A stretch of DNA of 64,000 bases from Sphingomonas sp. Lineage in GTDB: Bacteria; Pseudomonadota; Alphaproteobacteria; Sphingomonadales; Sphingomonadaceae. Positions 34,754-46,592 of the stretch are shown piece after piece. The stretch spans positions 496,001-560,000 of the forward strand of contig JAFOMG010000017.1 in NCBI GenBank assembly GCA_017418975.1. The letters run 5' to 3'. The position numbers and the translations under genes were made by a program. Each line of letters begins with the position of its first letter. Position 1 is the stretch's first letter. Below the pieces are notes generated by a model. The model saw only the letters and a list, made by a program, of their open reading frames with translations. It was not told the origin of the DNA and did no database searches.

Positions 34754-35226
34754 CGGGGGCTGCCCGGCGCCTGCGCCTGCGTCTTCGCCGGGGCGCAGGC
34801 GCAGCGCGGCTTGGCATTGCGCTTCACCGCGGTGGTGGCGAACTCGGCGCGGGTCAGCGTGCCGGACTTGTCCTTGTCGGCCCCCTGGAAACGCTCGACC
34901 GCCTTTACCGACCATTCCTCGAAGCTCAGCTTGCCGTCGCGATCGGTGTCGAGCTTGGCGAAGAGCTTGCGGCGCAGGGCGAAATACTCGTCCTTGGCGA
35001 TGGTGTCGTTCTTGTCCTTGTCGATCCGGTCGAACCGTTTCTGCTCGCGCGTCTTCGCGGCGGCGCTGGGCGGCTCGGCCGGGAGATCCTGCTCCGTTTC
35101 GGACGCAACTGTCGCGGCGGGGGCCGGCGGGAGCCTGGTTTCGGTGCTCGCGGAGCCGCGAAACAGGAACAATCCGGCTACGACCAGCAACAACGCGCCC
35201 GCCGCGCCCACGAGATAGCGCCACAT
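34726..35226 (-). CDS. Membrane-anchored EF-hand protein
   Basis: From the ATG at 35226 this is a 166-residue protein with an N-terminal membrane segment ([18 protein letters not shown]). At least three EF-hand-type calcium loops follow: [24 protein letters not shown] and [12 protein letters not shown]. The domain probably faces the periplasm. The C-terminal tail (residues 145-166) is Pro/Ala/Gln rich. Its last 28 bp overlap the end of trmFO on the other strand. Confidence 0.85.
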   Translation of the reverse strand: MWRYLVGAAGALLLVVAGLFLFRGSASTETRLPPAPAATVASETEQDLPAEPPSAAAKTREQKRFDRIDKDKNDTIAKDEYFALRRKLFAKLDTDRDGKLSFEEWSVKAVERFQGADKDKSGTLTRAEFATTAVKRNAKPRCACAPAKTQAQAPGSPRQEAGDSED

Positions 35227-35278
35227 CCCTTCTCTCTCCCCCCTCTGAGACGGGAGCAAGGCTAGCCCGAGCGCCGGG

Positions 35279-35938
35279 TCAGCGTCCAGTGAGGCGGTGC
35301 CATAGCAGCCGGCCCACCCGCCCCGGCGCACCCGCCGGCTTCGGCGCTTCCGCGAGGTCCAGCCGCGCCCGGTGCGCGAGCGCGCCGAGCGCCCGCGCCG
35401 GGCGGCTCCAGCGTGCCCCGGCGGCGGCATCGAGCAGCGGCCGCGCGAGGTCGCGGGCCATGGCCCTTTCCTCCTCGGCCTGCAGGTTATGGGCGAGATC
35501 GGCCAGCGCCCAGCCCTGCCCCGCCGCCGGCAACGGGTCGTTCCCGCCGCCGAGCAGCCGGCCCGCGGCGACGAACAGCTGCCCTCGCCCCTCGGCGAAG
35601 CGACGCATCGCATCGGCGTCGAGAGTAGATTCCTCGATCAGCACTTCCCAGCCATGGACGATCGGCACCAGCGATGCGCCGGTGACGCCATGACGCAGCA
35701 CCTCCACCTCCAGCGCCCGCAGCACCGGCTCGGCGGGTGCCGGCGCGCGATCGAGCTTTTCCAGTGCCTCGCGCCACCAGGCGAGCCGCATCTGGCCGAG
35801 CGCGGGCTCCCGCGTGGTGCGCAGCAGCCGGGCCAGCGCATCGTCGAGCGCCAGTAGCGCGAGCAGCCCGGCCCGGCGCTCGATCGGCGCGTAGGTGAGG
35901 ATCAGATCGCGCTCGGGATCCTCCACGATCCCCGTCAT
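35279..35938 (-). CDS. Squalene/phytoene synthase-like protein without the substrate-binding Asp motifs
   Basis: From the ATG at 35938, preceded by GGAGG at 6-bp spacing, this is a 219-residue protein. It has the helical block LLALLALDDALARLL and ALGQMRLAWWREALE of the isoprenoid synthase fold, close to the NDUFAF6/complex I assembly branch. The DxxxD aspartate clusters of true squalene and phytoene synthases are not seen, so catalysis is doubtful. It may help assemble a respiratory complex. An ATG at 35974 would add 12 residues. Confidence 0.8.
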   Translation of the reverse strand: MTGIVEDPERDLILTYAPIERRAGLLALLALDDALARLLRTTREPALGQMRLAWWREALEKLDRAPAPAEPVLRALEVEVLRHGVTGASLVPIVHGWEVLIEESTLDADAMRRFAEGRGQLFVAAGRLLGGGNDPLPAAGQGWALADLAHNLQAEEERAMARDLARPLLDAAAGARWSRPARALGALAHRARLDLAEAPKPAGAPGRVGRLLWHRLTGR

Positions 35939-36043
35939 GCCGGCCCTCCGGCGCATAAGGGTAGCGTTAACCATCCGGATTTATACGTAATTAGCGACAA
36001 TTGATCCAAGGTGCCTCGTTGATCGGGGACGGGGGGCCCTTCC

Positions 36044-37864
36044 ATGCACGAAGGACGGCTGAATTTGGCGACCGCGCGCGCCTTTCTGGGCAGGCTTGCG
36101 CGCGACGTACGCGCCAATACGCTCGCCATCATGACCGTGGCGCTGATCCCGCTGGCGGGCATGGTGGGCGGCGGCGTGGACATCAGCCGCATGTACATCG
36201 TCAAGACGCGCCTGCAACATGCTTGCGACGCGGGCGCGCTCGCCGGCCGCAAGGCGATGGGCGGCGGCGTGTGGAACTTCAACAATTACTACGCCCGCAC
36301 CCAGGCCGAGCGGTTCTTCGACGCGAACTACAACGCGTCCGCCTATGGCGTGACGGCGCGCTCGCGCGCCTTTTCCGAAAATGCCGGCAAGGTGAGCGGC
36401 ACCGCCTCCGCCGACCTGCCGATGACGCTGATGCGCATCTTCGGCAAGACCAGCGAAACGCTGTCGGTGACCTGCGACGCCGAAATGCGCCTGCCCAACA
36501 CCGATGTGATGTTCGTGCTCGACGTCACCGGATCGATGGGCAGCAAGGCCGTCAGCACCGATTCCGATACCAAGATCAACTCGCTGAAGACCGCGGTGAA
36601 GTGCTTCTACGAGATCGTGGCGCGGCTCGACACCGATGCCAACTGCACCACCGGCGCGCCCAGCGGCGGCACCGGCAGCCAGGTGCAGCTCCGCTTCGGC
36701 TTCGTGCCCTATTCGACCAATGTGAACGTGGGCAAGCTGCTGCCGACCAGCTTCTTAGCCAACAGCTGGGATTATCAGTCGCGCGTCAAGGTCGGGATGG
36801 ACTGGAGCGCGTGGCGGGACAATCGCTATCACAGCAAGACCAACAATTCCTGCGTGCCGCAGGCGAGCAACGCGACCACGCAATACCAGTCGAGCGCGAC
36901 CGGGCGGAGCGGCAACAACGCCTGCCTCGAACAGGTGCGCAATTATGTGCCGCAGTGGAAATACGATCAGATCAGCACAAACATAAGCGGCCTGAAGAAC
37001 GGCACCCTGTGGAACAACAGCTTCACGATGCCGCTCAACAACGACGGCTCGAACCGGTCGATCACCTGGGACGGCTGCATCGAGGAGCGGCGGCCAACGG
37101 TGCGTCAGTCGAACTATTACCCGATCCCGAGCGGCGCCAATGACCTGAACATCGACCTGATGCCCAGCCAGGGCGACAGCACGACGCTATGGGGGCCGGC
37201 GCTTCCCGCGCTCATCTATGCGCGGAGCATGACCAGCAGCTGGTCGCAGCTCGACGCCACCCCCACGACCAGCACCGACAATTACTATAATTCGATCCCC
37301 TATTACTGCCCCGCCGAGGCGAAGAAGCTGCAGCAATGGCCGAGTGCCGATGCTTTCGACAATTATGTCGACAGCCTCTATCCCACTGGCAACACCTATC
37401 ACGACATCGGCATCCTGTGGGGCGCGCGCTTCATGTCGCCGACGGGCATCTTCGGAACGGAGAACGCCTATACCCCGCAGGGCGGCGAGATCGAGCGGCA
37501 CATGATCTTCATGACCGACGGCGATGCCGTGTCGGCGCCCTGCGACTATACGGCCTATGGCGTCGGCTTCTTCGACAAGCGGACCACCACCGATGTCGGC
37601 AGCGCGTCGAGTTGCGCCAATGAGCGCCAGTCGTTCGACGACCAGGTCAATGCCCGCTTCACGGCGCTGTGCACCGCGGTCAAGAACAAGAACATCACAT
37701 TGTGGGTGATCTCGTTCGGCAGCGGCTCCAACGCGACCACGGAGGGCCGCTTGCAGACCTGCGCGAGCGACGGGCGCTATTTCACCGCGCGCAACTCGGC
37801 GGCCCTGCAGCAGACCTTCAAGACGATCGCCGACCAGATCTCCCAGCTCAGGCTCACCAAATGA
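36044..37864 (+). CDS. TadG-like pilus-assembly/von Willebrand factor A protein
   Basis: This 606-residue protein has the N-terminal Tad pseudopilin-type segment (TLAIMTVALIPLAGMVGGGVDISRMYIVK), which anchors it in the membrane. The rest is extracytoplasmic, with a VWA domain starting near residue 155: the MIDAS motif is DVTGSMGSK with the later acidic residues FMTDGD. Several cysteine pairs lie in the inserted middle region. The stop overlaps the next gene (ATGA). TadG-like proteins help build or anchor Flp-type pili. Confidence 0.9.
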   Translation: MHEGRLNLATARAFLGRLARDVRANTLAIMTVALIPLAGMVGGGVDISRMYIVKTRLQHACDAGALAGRKAMGGGVWNFNNYYARTQAERFFDANYNASAYGVTARSRAFSENAGKVSGTASADLPMTLMRIFGKTSETLSVTCDAEMRLPNTDVMFVLDVTGSMGSKAVSTDSDTKINSLKTAVKCFYEIVARLDTDANCTTGAPSGGTGSQVQLRFGFVPYSTNVNVGKLLPTSFLANSWDYQSRVKVGMDWSAWRDNRYHSKTNNSCVPQASNATTQYQSSATGRSGNNACLEQVRNYVPQWKYDQISTNISGLKNGTLWNNSFTMPLNNDGSNRSITWDGCIEERRPTVRQSNYYPIPSGANDLNIDLMPSQGDSTTLWGPALPALIYARSMTSSWSQLDATPTTSTDNYYNSIPYYCPAEAKKLQQWPSADAFDNYVDSLYPTGNTYHDIGILWGARFMSPTGIFGTENAYTPQGGEIERHMIFMTDGDAVSAPCDYTAYGVGFFDKRTTTDVGSASSCANERQSFDDQVNARFTALCTAVKNKNITLWVISFGSGSNATTEGRLQTCASDGRYFTARNSAALQQTFKTIADQISQLRLTK

Positions 37865-38487
37865 CGCGCTTGCCTTCCCTTCTCCGGCGGGCACGCCCCC
37901 TGGCGCGCGACGAGCGCGGCGTGACTGTGGTGGAATTCGCCATCGTCGCGCCGGTGATGGGCCTGATGCTGCTCGGCGCGTTCGACATCGCGCACACGCT
38001 GTACATGCGGGCGGTGCTGCAGGGCATCGTCCAGAAGACCGCGCGCGATTCCACGCTCGAGGACGCCGCGGATCCCACGGAGCAGTCGCGGCTGGACGCG
38101 GCCGTCACCGGGCAGGCCAAGGCGCTCGCGAACAATGCCGTGGTGGTGATCAGCCGGCGCTTCTACCGGACCTTCTCCGATGCGTCGGCGGCGCGGGCGG
38201 AAGCCTGGACGGACACCGATCGCAACGGCACCTGCAACAATGGCGAACCCTATGAGGATGCCAACCAGAACGGCACCTGGGACAAGGACGGCGGCAATAG
38301 CGGCCAGGGCGGCGCCAAGGATGCCGTGCTCTACACGGTGAAGGTTTCCTATCCCCGCTTCTTCCCGATCTACAATTTCATCGGCGGATCGAGGACCACG
38401 ACAGTGACGGCATCGACGGTGCTCAAGAACCAGCCCTATGGCGACCAGGGCAGCTACAGCGCCCCCGTGGTCCGGTACTGCCCATGA
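37861..38487 (+). CDS. TadE-like pseudopilin with an inserted Ca2+-type repeat
   Basis: This 208-residue protein has a basic N-terminus, a processing-like ERGVTVVEFAIVAPVMGLML segment (class III/TadE leader plus hydrophobic helix) and a long extracytoplasmic part. Around residues 115-148 an Asp/Asn/Gly-rich stretch (DTDRNGTCNNGE, DANQNGTWDKDGG) resembles thrombospondin type 3 or dockerin calcium loops. This insertion is unusual for TadE. Its ends overlap the TadG gene and the next TadE gene by 4 bp each. Confidence 0.88.
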   Translation: MTRLPSLLRRARPLARDERGVTVVEFAIVAPVMGLMLLGAFDIAHTLYMRAVLQGIVQKTARDSTLEDAADPTEQSRLDAAVTGQAKALANNAVVVISRRFYRTFSDASAARAEAWTDTDRNGTCNNGEPYEDANQNGTWDKDGGNSGQGGAKDAVLYTVKVSYPRFFPIYNFIGGSRTTTVTASTVLKNQPYGDQGSYSAPVVRYCP

Positions 38488-39152
38488 TCCGCGCCCTTCC
38501 CCGCCCCGCGCTCCTGCGCCGCCTGGGCCGCGACACCAGCGGACTGGCATTGCTCGAGTTCGCCTTCATCCTGCCGGTGGTGCTGACGCTGAGCCTGGCC
38601 GGTGCGGAGATGACCAACTACATCATCACCAAGATGCGCATCAGCCAGATCGCGCTGCACCTGGCCGACAACGCCTCGCGGATCGGCAGCGGCAGCCAGC
38701 TCCAGGCCAAGACGATCAGCGAGATCGACATCAACGACCTGCTGACCGGCGCGCAGCTGCAATCCGGGGAGCTCGATCTGTTCACCAACGGCCGGGTGAT
38801 CATCTCGGACCTCGAGCCGATGGCCAATCCCAATACCAGCGGGAAATACAAGATCGTCTGGCAGCGCTGCAAGGGCGCCGTCACCGGCTTCTCGCCGCAA
38901 TATGGCAATCTCCGGGATGCGAGCACCACGACGTCCAACATGGACGGCATGGGCCCCCAGAACCGCCAGGTGATCGCGCCCGATGGCGGCGCGACCATGT
39001 ATGTCGAGGTCTATTACAACTACAAGCCGCTGATCAGGAGCTCGCTCACGCCGGGCGGGACCATCACCGAGATCGCGTCGATGATGGTGCGCGACCGGCG
39101 CGACCTCAGCCAGATCTACAATGCCGAGAACGTCGCCAAGGCATCGTGCTGA
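38484..39152 (+). CDS. TadE-like pseudopilin
   Basis: This 222-residue protein has the N-terminal DTSGLALLEFAFILPVVLTL, a TadE signature whose Glu is expected after the processing site, and an extracytoplasmic C-terminal domain. It lacks the Ca2+-like insert of its neighbour. It is the last gene of the three-gene group. The terminator downstream (39160-39184) works for the opposite pdh operon; on this strand the U-run is short. Confidence 0.88.
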   Translation: MIRALPRPALLRRLGRDTSGLALLEFAFILPVVLTLSLAGAEMTNYIITKMRISQIALHLADNASRIGSGSQLQAKTISEIDINDLLTGAQLQSGELDLFTNGRVIISDLEPMANPNTSGKYKIVWQRCKGAVTGFSPQYGNLRDASTTTSNMDGMGPQNRQVIAPDGGATMYVEVYYNYKPLIRSSLTPGGTITEIASMMVRDRRDLSQIYNAENVAKASC

Positions 39153-39159
39153 TCGCATG

Positions 39160-39184
39160 AAAAAGGCCGGGGTTTCCCCCGGCC
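39160..39184 (-). terminator. Rho-independent terminator of pdhA-pdhB
   Basis: On the minus strand GGCCGGGG, a short loop and CCCCGGCC make an 8-bp stem followed by TTTTT. It lies 43 bp after the pdhB stop (39227). Confidence 0.85.
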
Positions 39185-39226
39185 TCTCCCATATCCGATG
39201 CGGTTCCGCGGGGCTCGGCCCCCGTC

Positions 39227-40630
<1,404 letters not shown>

Positions 40631-40631
40631 C

Positions 40632-41678
40632 TCAGTAGGACTCCACCAGCACGTCGGTATACAGTTCGGAAGGATCGGGTTCGGGGGTCTGCTCGGAGAA
40701 GTCCGCCGCTTCGTTCACGATCTTGCGGATCTCCGTCTCGATCGTCTTCAGCTCGGCCTCGGTGACCTTCATGTCCTCGAGCTCGCGCTTGACCTGCTCG
40801 ATCGGATCCGACTTGTCGCGCACCGACTGGACCTCCTCACGGCTGCGATACTTGGCCGGATCGGACATCGAGTGGCCGCGATACCGGTAGGTCTTCATCT
40901 CGAGGATGATCGGGCCCTTGCCCGAACGGACCCAGGCCAGCGCCTCCTCGGCGGCGCCGCGGCAGGCGAGCACGTCCATACCATCCACCTGGATGCCGGG
41001 GATGCGGAAGCTCTCGCCGCGCTTGTAGAGCTGGTCTTCCGCCGAGGAGCGGTTGACCGAGGTGCCCATGGCATACTGGTTGTTCTCGATCACATAGATG
41101 ATCGGCAGCTTCCACAGCTCGGCCATGTTGAACGATTCATAGACCTGGCCCTGGTTGGCCGCGCCGTCGCCGAAATAGGCCATGGCGACGCCGCCATCCT
41201 CGTTATACTTGTGCGCGAACGCCAGGCCGGTGCCGAGCGCGACCTGCGCGCCGACGATGCCGTGCCCGCCGTAGAATTTCTTCTCGGTCGAGAACATGTG
41301 CATCGAGCCGCCCTTGCCCTTGGAGATGCCGGCGGCGCGGCCCGTCAGCTCGGCCATGATCACCTTGGGATCGATGCCATAGGCGAGCATGTGGCCGTGA
41401 TCGCGATAACCCGTGATCACCGAATCCTTCTCGCCGTCAAGCGCCGACTGCAGGCCGACCGCAACCGCTTCCTGGCCGATATAGAGATGGCAGAAGCCGC
41501 CGATGAAGCCGAGGCCGTAGAGCTGGCCCGCCTTCTCCTCGAAACGGCGGATCAGGAGCATCTGCTTGTAGAACTCGAGCAGCTGCTCCTTGGAAGCCGG
41601 GTAGCGCTGCGGCTCGTCGGGCCGCTCGCGATTGGTCTTTGCGGGTTCAGTCGATTTGCGAGCCGGTGCTTTGGCCAC
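40632..41678 (-). CDS. pdhA: Pyruvate dehydrogenase E1 component, alpha subunit
   Basis: This protein has about 348 residues from the GTG at 41678; no ATG fits well. It has the E1 alpha motifs [18 protein letters not shown] and the thiamine diphosphate region [20 protein letters not shown], then [10 protein letters not shown], the loop [16 protein letters not shown] and the HGIVGAQV segment. It forms the catalytic E1 with PdhB, and the two are read from one transcript. An upstream ATG in the same frame (41747) would add 23 low-confidence residues. Confidence 0.94.
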   Translation of the reverse strand: MAKAPARKSTEPAKTNRERPDEPQRYPASKEQLLEFYKQMLLIRRFEEKAGQLYGLGFIGGFCHLYIGQEAVAVGLQSALDGEKDSVITGYRDHGHMLAYGIDPKVIMAELTGRAAGISKGKGGSMHMFSTEKKFYGGHGIVGAQVALGTGLAFAHKYNEDGGVAMAYFGDGAANQGQVYESFNMAELWKLPIIYVIENNQYAMGTSVNRSSAEDQLYKRGESFRIPGIQVDGMDVLACRGAAEEALAWVRSGKGPIILEMKTYRYRGHSMSDPAKYRSREEVQSVRDKSDPIEQVKRELEDMKVTEAELKTIETEIRKIVNEAADFSEQTPEPDPSELYTDVLVESY

Positions 41679-41848
41679 GATCAGGAAATCCTCGTCCGGG
41701 GAGGGGGAAGGCGGGTGCCTATAAGCGCGTTTTCGCCCGCCGCGCAACTAACGCGGGAATGCGCGTGCCGTTCAGTTGACGCCACGGCAATTGCAGTCTG
41801 CGCAATCATGGGTGCAGATTGCGTACGCTGCAACGCAGCGTCGAGAGA

Positions 41849-42196
41849 TCAACGCCCGGCGGGTGCCGGCGCATGCTTCTGGAGCGGGATCACGACCTCG
41901 TCGGGACGGACGACGTTGAGCTGCTTGCGCGCCAGCTCGTCGGCCAAGTCGGGGTCGACACCGCGCCGCTTGTCGAGCAGGTCGACTCGATTCTTCAGCG
42001 CCGCGCGCTGCTTGTCGAGCGCGGCATATTCCGCCTTTTTCTGCTCATATTCCGCCCTGGTCTGCTTGGTCTGCATGATGCCGGTCGGCCCGAGCACCGC
42101 ATTATAGCCGAAGAAGCCGATGGCGATCAGCGTGAGCGCGGGCAACCCGGCCCGGCGAAGCAGGGTCTGGAACGGAGAAGCGGTACGCGAGCGCAT
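41849..42196 (-). CDS. FtsB/DivIC-like septum formation protein
   Basis: This 115-residue protein has one N-terminal membrane helix (ALTLIAIGFFGYNAVLG) followed by a coiled coil (EYEQKKAEYAALDKQRAALK and so on), the FtsB/DivIC layout. The C-terminal ELARKQLNVVRPDEVVIPLQ matches the family's ending. It should take part in the FtsBLQ complex of the divisome. It stands alone upstream of pdhA. Confidence 0.85.
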   Translation of the reverse strand: MRSRTASPFQTLLRRAGLPALTLIAIGFFGYNAVLGPTGIMQTKQTRAEYEQKKAEYAALDKQRAALKNRVDLLDKRRGVDPDLADELARKQLNVVRPDEVVIPLQKHAPAPAGR

Positions 42197-42287
42197 GCCG
42201 TGTTTCTCGCTTAACCATGCGCCGCGCGCAAGGCCCGTATTGGTGCGGAGGAACCCCTTTCCAAAGGAGCTGCGCCGGGCAAGGGCC

Positions 42288-43028
42288 TCAGAACGCCAGG
42301 CGAACGCGCGCGACCACGCGATCGCCGCTGTTGCCGAGGTCCGCGAATGGCGAGGTGCCGGGGCCATGGGCAAGGTTGGTGCCGACATAGTCCAGTCCGA
42401 TCGTGAAGGGGAACTGGTTATACTCCATCCCCAGCCGCCAGTCGGTATAATCACCCAGCGGCCTGAGCCTGGCGGCGCGCAGCGGATCGTCCGTGCTTCC
42501 CGTGCTGCGCCCGAGCGTGGCCGAAACCGATATCGGCGTTGCCGGAATGCCGGCATTGGCGGAGGCGAACAGATAGAGATTGTCGCCACCGATCGCGCGC
42601 TGGCTCGGCGCATAAACGGCGCCGGCGCCGAGCTGGAGCGGCCCCAGCGTGTAGCTGGCCCGGGCGCCCAGCTCGACATAGTCCATGCGCTCCCGCGCGC
42701 CCGTGAACAGATGCGCGGCGACATGTCCGCGCAGCCGGAAGGGCCCTGCGTCCGTCGCGGCCCCCAGTTCCAGATCCGCCACCGCATCGGCGCCCGCATG
42801 CCGGGACGCGCTGCGCAGGCTCACGATCCGGACCGACGCCTCAGCCGCGCCGATCGCGACCAGCGCATCGGCGGAAGCCACCGCGCGGCCGTCGCTCCAG
42901 CTCAGGCCCCGGCGGCTCTCGTCGGTTGCCAGCTCGACTCCGCCGGAGAGGTCCTGCGCCCGCGCCGCCGCGCCCAAGGACATGGCCAGCATCGCCGCCG
43001 GCAACAGAATTGCACGCGTCACTCTCAT
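42288..43028 (-). CDS. TorF-family outer-membrane porin-like protein
   Basis: This 246-residue protein has a signal peptide (cut near AAARAQ), an early ATDESRRGLSW segment, and alternating hydrophobic residues that make a beta-barrel. It ends in a terminal Phe (VARVRLAF), the outer-membrane assembly signal. TorF-type proteins are small porins of unproven substrate. Its start overlaps the stop of the preceding small protein by 4 bp. Confidence 0.8.
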   Translation of the reverse strand: MRVTRAILLPAAMLAMSLGAAARAQDLSGGVELATDESRRGLSWSDGRAVASADALVAIGAAEASVRIVSLRSASRHAGADAVADLELGAATDAGPFRLRGHVAAHLFTGARERMDYVELGARASYTLGPLQLGAGAVYAPSQRAIGGDNLYLFASANAGIPATPISVSATLGRSTGSTDDPLRAARLRPLGDYTDWRLGMEYNQFPFTIGLDYVGTNLAHGPGTSPFADLGNSGDRVVARVRLAF

Positions 43029-43468
43029 ATCCCGCGGCGCACTCCCTTCGGTTCGATCTCTGCCTTCAACACCGCCCGGTCCTCGCTCGCCACCGCCAGC
43101 AGGTGCGCCCGGAGTTCTCCGGCACGCCGGGCGATTTCCTTCGTTACCGCATTCTCGCCGGCACCGCACCAGCCGGGGCGGCTTCCTTCCAGCATCGCCC
43201 TTCGCTCGATGCTGCGGTTCAAGCGCAGCTGCTGGCCGGATCGTGCCTCGCGCTCGATGCGCAGATGTGCGCGCCAGGTGCAGCGCAAGGTGGACGGCGT
43301 GCCCGGCTTGGCGACGGAGCCGATCTGGCGCCGCGCCAGGACGACGCGCGCGCGGTAATGCGCGTCGACACGCTCGCCGGCATGGTCGAAACTCGTGCGG
43401 TGCTCCAGAGTCGAATGGACCGGTTCCGGGGCTGCAAGCGCCAGCCCGAGCGCGAGAACAATGCTCAT
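43025..43468 (-). CDS. Hypothetical protein, exported by signal-like N-terminus
   Basis: This 147-residue protein has a short hydrophobic N-terminus (SIVLALGLALAAPEP), probably a signal peptide. Two cysteines (CTWRAHL and GWCGAG) lie in the later part, which is Arg-rich. I do not recognise a family. It is translated just before the porin gene (ATGA overlap), so the two may act together in the envelope. Confidence 0.7.
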   Translation of the reverse strand: MSIVLALGLALAAPEPVHSTLEHRTSFDHAGERVDAHYRARVVLARRQIGSVAKPGTPSTLRCTWRAHLRIEREARSGQQLRLNRSIERRAMLEGSRPGWCGAGENAVTKEIARRAGELRAHLLAVASEDRAVLKAEIEPKGVRRGI

Positions 43469-43641
43469 CGATCATCTCCTTGCGGCGCACCGGCTCCTGC
43501 CGGCCGGCGTCCCCTCGGCGGATGAAGAAGCGCACCCCGCCGCGCAACCGCCGGAGTCCGGCAGAAACACTTCCTCACGATGATCGCATGGATTTGGCGA
43601 ACCCGCGGCGGCGGATTGGCGGGTAGCGGACCTATCGCAGC

Positions 43642-43905
43642 CTAGACATCGGCACCCCAGACGCCACCCCACAAGGACGTGGCGAAAATCGCCAGGCCGG
43701 TGGTCGCGACCAGAAGCGCGACGCCCGCGCGCGATCTTGTCGCAAACCGGGCGACGAGCAAAGTGACCGCCACCATCCCGGCGGGAATGCCGAGGAGATA
43801 ATAGAGATCGGGATGAAACGCACCGTTCCGCCACCAGGCGAAGGCGGCCATCGCGAGCAGCAGCGTCCAGAACAGGCCTGCGAGAACGAGAAAGAAGCGA
43901 CGCAT
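43642..43905 (-). CDS. Small membrane protein, function unknown
   Basis: From the ATG at 43905 this is an 87-residue protein with three hydrophobic segments (LVLAGLFWTLLLAMAAFAW, YLLGIPAGMVAVTLLVARF and VALLVATTGLAIFATSL). It contains no catalytic motif. An ATG at 43977 would add 24 unlikely residues. It could be a small integral membrane regulator or a simple envelope protein. Confidence 0.6.
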   Translation of the reverse strand: MRRFFLVLAGLFWTLLLAMAAFAWWRNGAFHPDLYYLLGIPAGMVAVTLLVARFATRSRAGVALLVATTGLAIFATSLWGGVWGADV

Positions 43906-44030
43906 TCCAATCTGGTGCCAGCGGCATCGGCGGCTGGCAACCGGAATGTCCGGGGAAGTCGACGCCGCCTTCCGCATCGGCTCCCCGCTGCCGCCGTCCC
44001 CGCAAGGGCGGAGCCGGCGGCCGGGAAACC

Positions 44031-44054
44031 CCTTCCCCTCCCCCGCGGGGAAGG
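44031..44054 (-). terminator. Possible eno terminator
   Basis: CCTTCCCC and GGGGAAGG form an 8-bp stem with an 8-bp loop, 11 bp after the eno stop. The U-run is only TTT and starts a few bases later, so termination may be Rho-dependent. Confidence 0.45.
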
Positions 44055-44064
44055 AAGAATGGCC

Positions 44065-45354
<1,290 letters not shown>

Positions 45355-45456
45355 CTAGGTATGGCAGTGAGGGCGCGACGCGGCCTCTAACGGCAACGGA
45401 TGGAACTCGCAAACGTGGCCGTGGTTGTTTCGCAATGGGCATGGAGGTTTTTTGGC

Positions 45457-45906
45457 ATGGCTGACGAAACGACGGGTGATACGCTGAATGCTCCGGCCGC
45501 GGCCGAGGGTGGCGCCGCTACCAACAAGCTGCGCGAAGAGGCAAGCAAGCTGGGCAACCAGGCCGCCGAGCGCGCCCGCGCCCTGGCCGGCGAAGGCAAG
45601 GAAAAGGCGACCGGGGCGCTCGACGAGGTCGCGAGCATGATGAAGTCGGCGGCCAACGACGTCGATGCGCGGCTCGGCGAGAATTACGGCAGATATGCCC
45701 GCTCCGCCGCGGACGGCATCTCAAACTTCGCGGAGAGCCTGCGCGGCAAGGACGTGGACGATCTGGTCGCCGACGTCACTGCCTTTGTCCGCAAGAGCCC
45801 GGCTGTGGCGGTGGGCGTGGCAGCCGGCCTGGGCTTCGTGCTCGCGCGCCTGATCAAGTCCGGCGTGGATGCGGCGGCGGACGCGGCCGACAGCGACAAG
45901 TCGTAA
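45457..45906 (+). CDS. Apolipoprotein/DUF883-like amphipathic protein with C-terminal membrane helix
   Basis: From the ATG at 45457, with GGAGG nearby as ribosome-binding site, this is a 149-residue protein with long amphipathic Ala/Glu/Lys helices (NKLREEASKLGNQAAERARA and so on). One membrane segment lies near the C-terminus (SPAVAVGVAAGLGFVLARLI). This layout is found in DUF883/ElaB-like and other ribosome- or membrane-associated stress proteins. It is the first of four small genes on one transcript. Confidence 0.8.
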   Translation: MADETTGDTLNAPAAAEGGAATNKLREEASKLGNQAAERARALAGEGKEKATGALDEVASMMKSAANDVDARLGENYGRYARSAADGISNFAESLRGKDVDDLVADVTAFVRKSPAVAVGVAAGLGFVLARLIKSGVDAAADAADSDKS

Positions 45907-45921
45907 GCGGCGAAACGGGGG

Positions 45922-46263
45922 GTGGACGCACCGCAGCCTGACGAGAAGAGCATCGGCGAGCTGCTGCAGCAGTTGGTCGATGACGGCAGGGCCTATGCCG
46001 ATGCCGAGATCGGCTATTATCGCACGCTGCTGCGCGCGAAGCTGCGCGACGCGCGGGAGATGCTGTGGATGGGCGCGGTGGCGCTCGTCCTTGCCCAGGC
46101 CGCGGCGGTGGCGCTGGTGGTCGGGCTGGTCCTCACCCTCGCCCCGCTGGTCGGCCCCGGCCTGGCGACGCTGATCGTCGTCCTGGCATTCCTGGCGATC
46201 GCCGGACTGATGGGCTGGCTCGCCTGGACGCATGTGAAGCGCATCTTCAAGGAAAAGCCGTGA
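45922..46263 (+). CDS. Phage-holin-superfamily (DUF1469) small membrane protein
   Basis: This 113-residue protein has a GTG start after a G-rich ribosome-binding site. A short amphipathic N-terminal helix with KSIGELLQQLVDDGRAYADAEI and two hydrophobic helices (MGAVALVLAQAAAVALVVGL; LATLIVVLAFLAIAGLMGWL) match the Actinobacteria/phage holin III family. The usual role is not lysis but an unknown envelope function. The stop overlaps the next GTG. Confidence 0.82.
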   Translation: MDAPQPDEKSIGELLQQLVDDGRAYADAEIGYYRTLLRAKLRDAREMLWMGAVALVLAQAAAVALVVGLVLTLAPLVGPGLATLIVVLAFLAIAGLMGWLAWTHVKRIFKEKP

Positions 46264-46592
46264 GCGAGAATCCGCATGACGTGGATGCCGCAAGGGCGCG
46301 CATCGCGGCGGCCAGGGCACGGCTGTTCGGCACGCTCGGCCAGGTGCAGGAGCGGCTGAGCCCCGCCAATCTGGCGCAGGACGCGGTGGAGACCGCCGCG
46401 CAGGGCGTCGCCACCGTCGCGCGCAAGGGAGCGGAGGCGGTGCGCAGCCGCCCCCTCGCCGCCGCCGGCATCGCAGCTACCATCGGCCTCGTCATGGCAC
46501 GGGGCTGGATCGGCGACATCCTCGCCAAACGGCATGAAACTCGCGACCCGGCCACGGGTTTGAAGCGTAAAGGCAAGAAAGGATCCTCGTGA
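46260..46592 (+). CDS. DUF3618-family membrane protein
   Basis: From the GTG at 46260 this is a 110-residue protein. It starts with an ARARIAAARARLFGTLGQVQ helix of DUF3618 type and has one membrane segment (AAAGIAATIGLVMARGWIG) and a basic tail (LKRKGKKGSS). DUF3618 proteins occur next to phage-holin-like and ElaB-like proteins. The stop overlaps the next gene's ATG (TGATG). Confidence 0.8.
   Translation: MSENPHDVDAARARIAAARARLFGTLGQVQERLSPANLAQDAVETAAQGVATVARKGAEAVRSRPLAAAGIAATIGLVMARGWIGDILAKRHETRDPATGLKRKGKKGSS

Noticed and set aside
45922..46263. Prophage remnant suggested by the holin-like gene
   Set aside because: No other phage gene, integrase or attachment site is nearby; this holin superfamily is common in chromosomal envelope operons.
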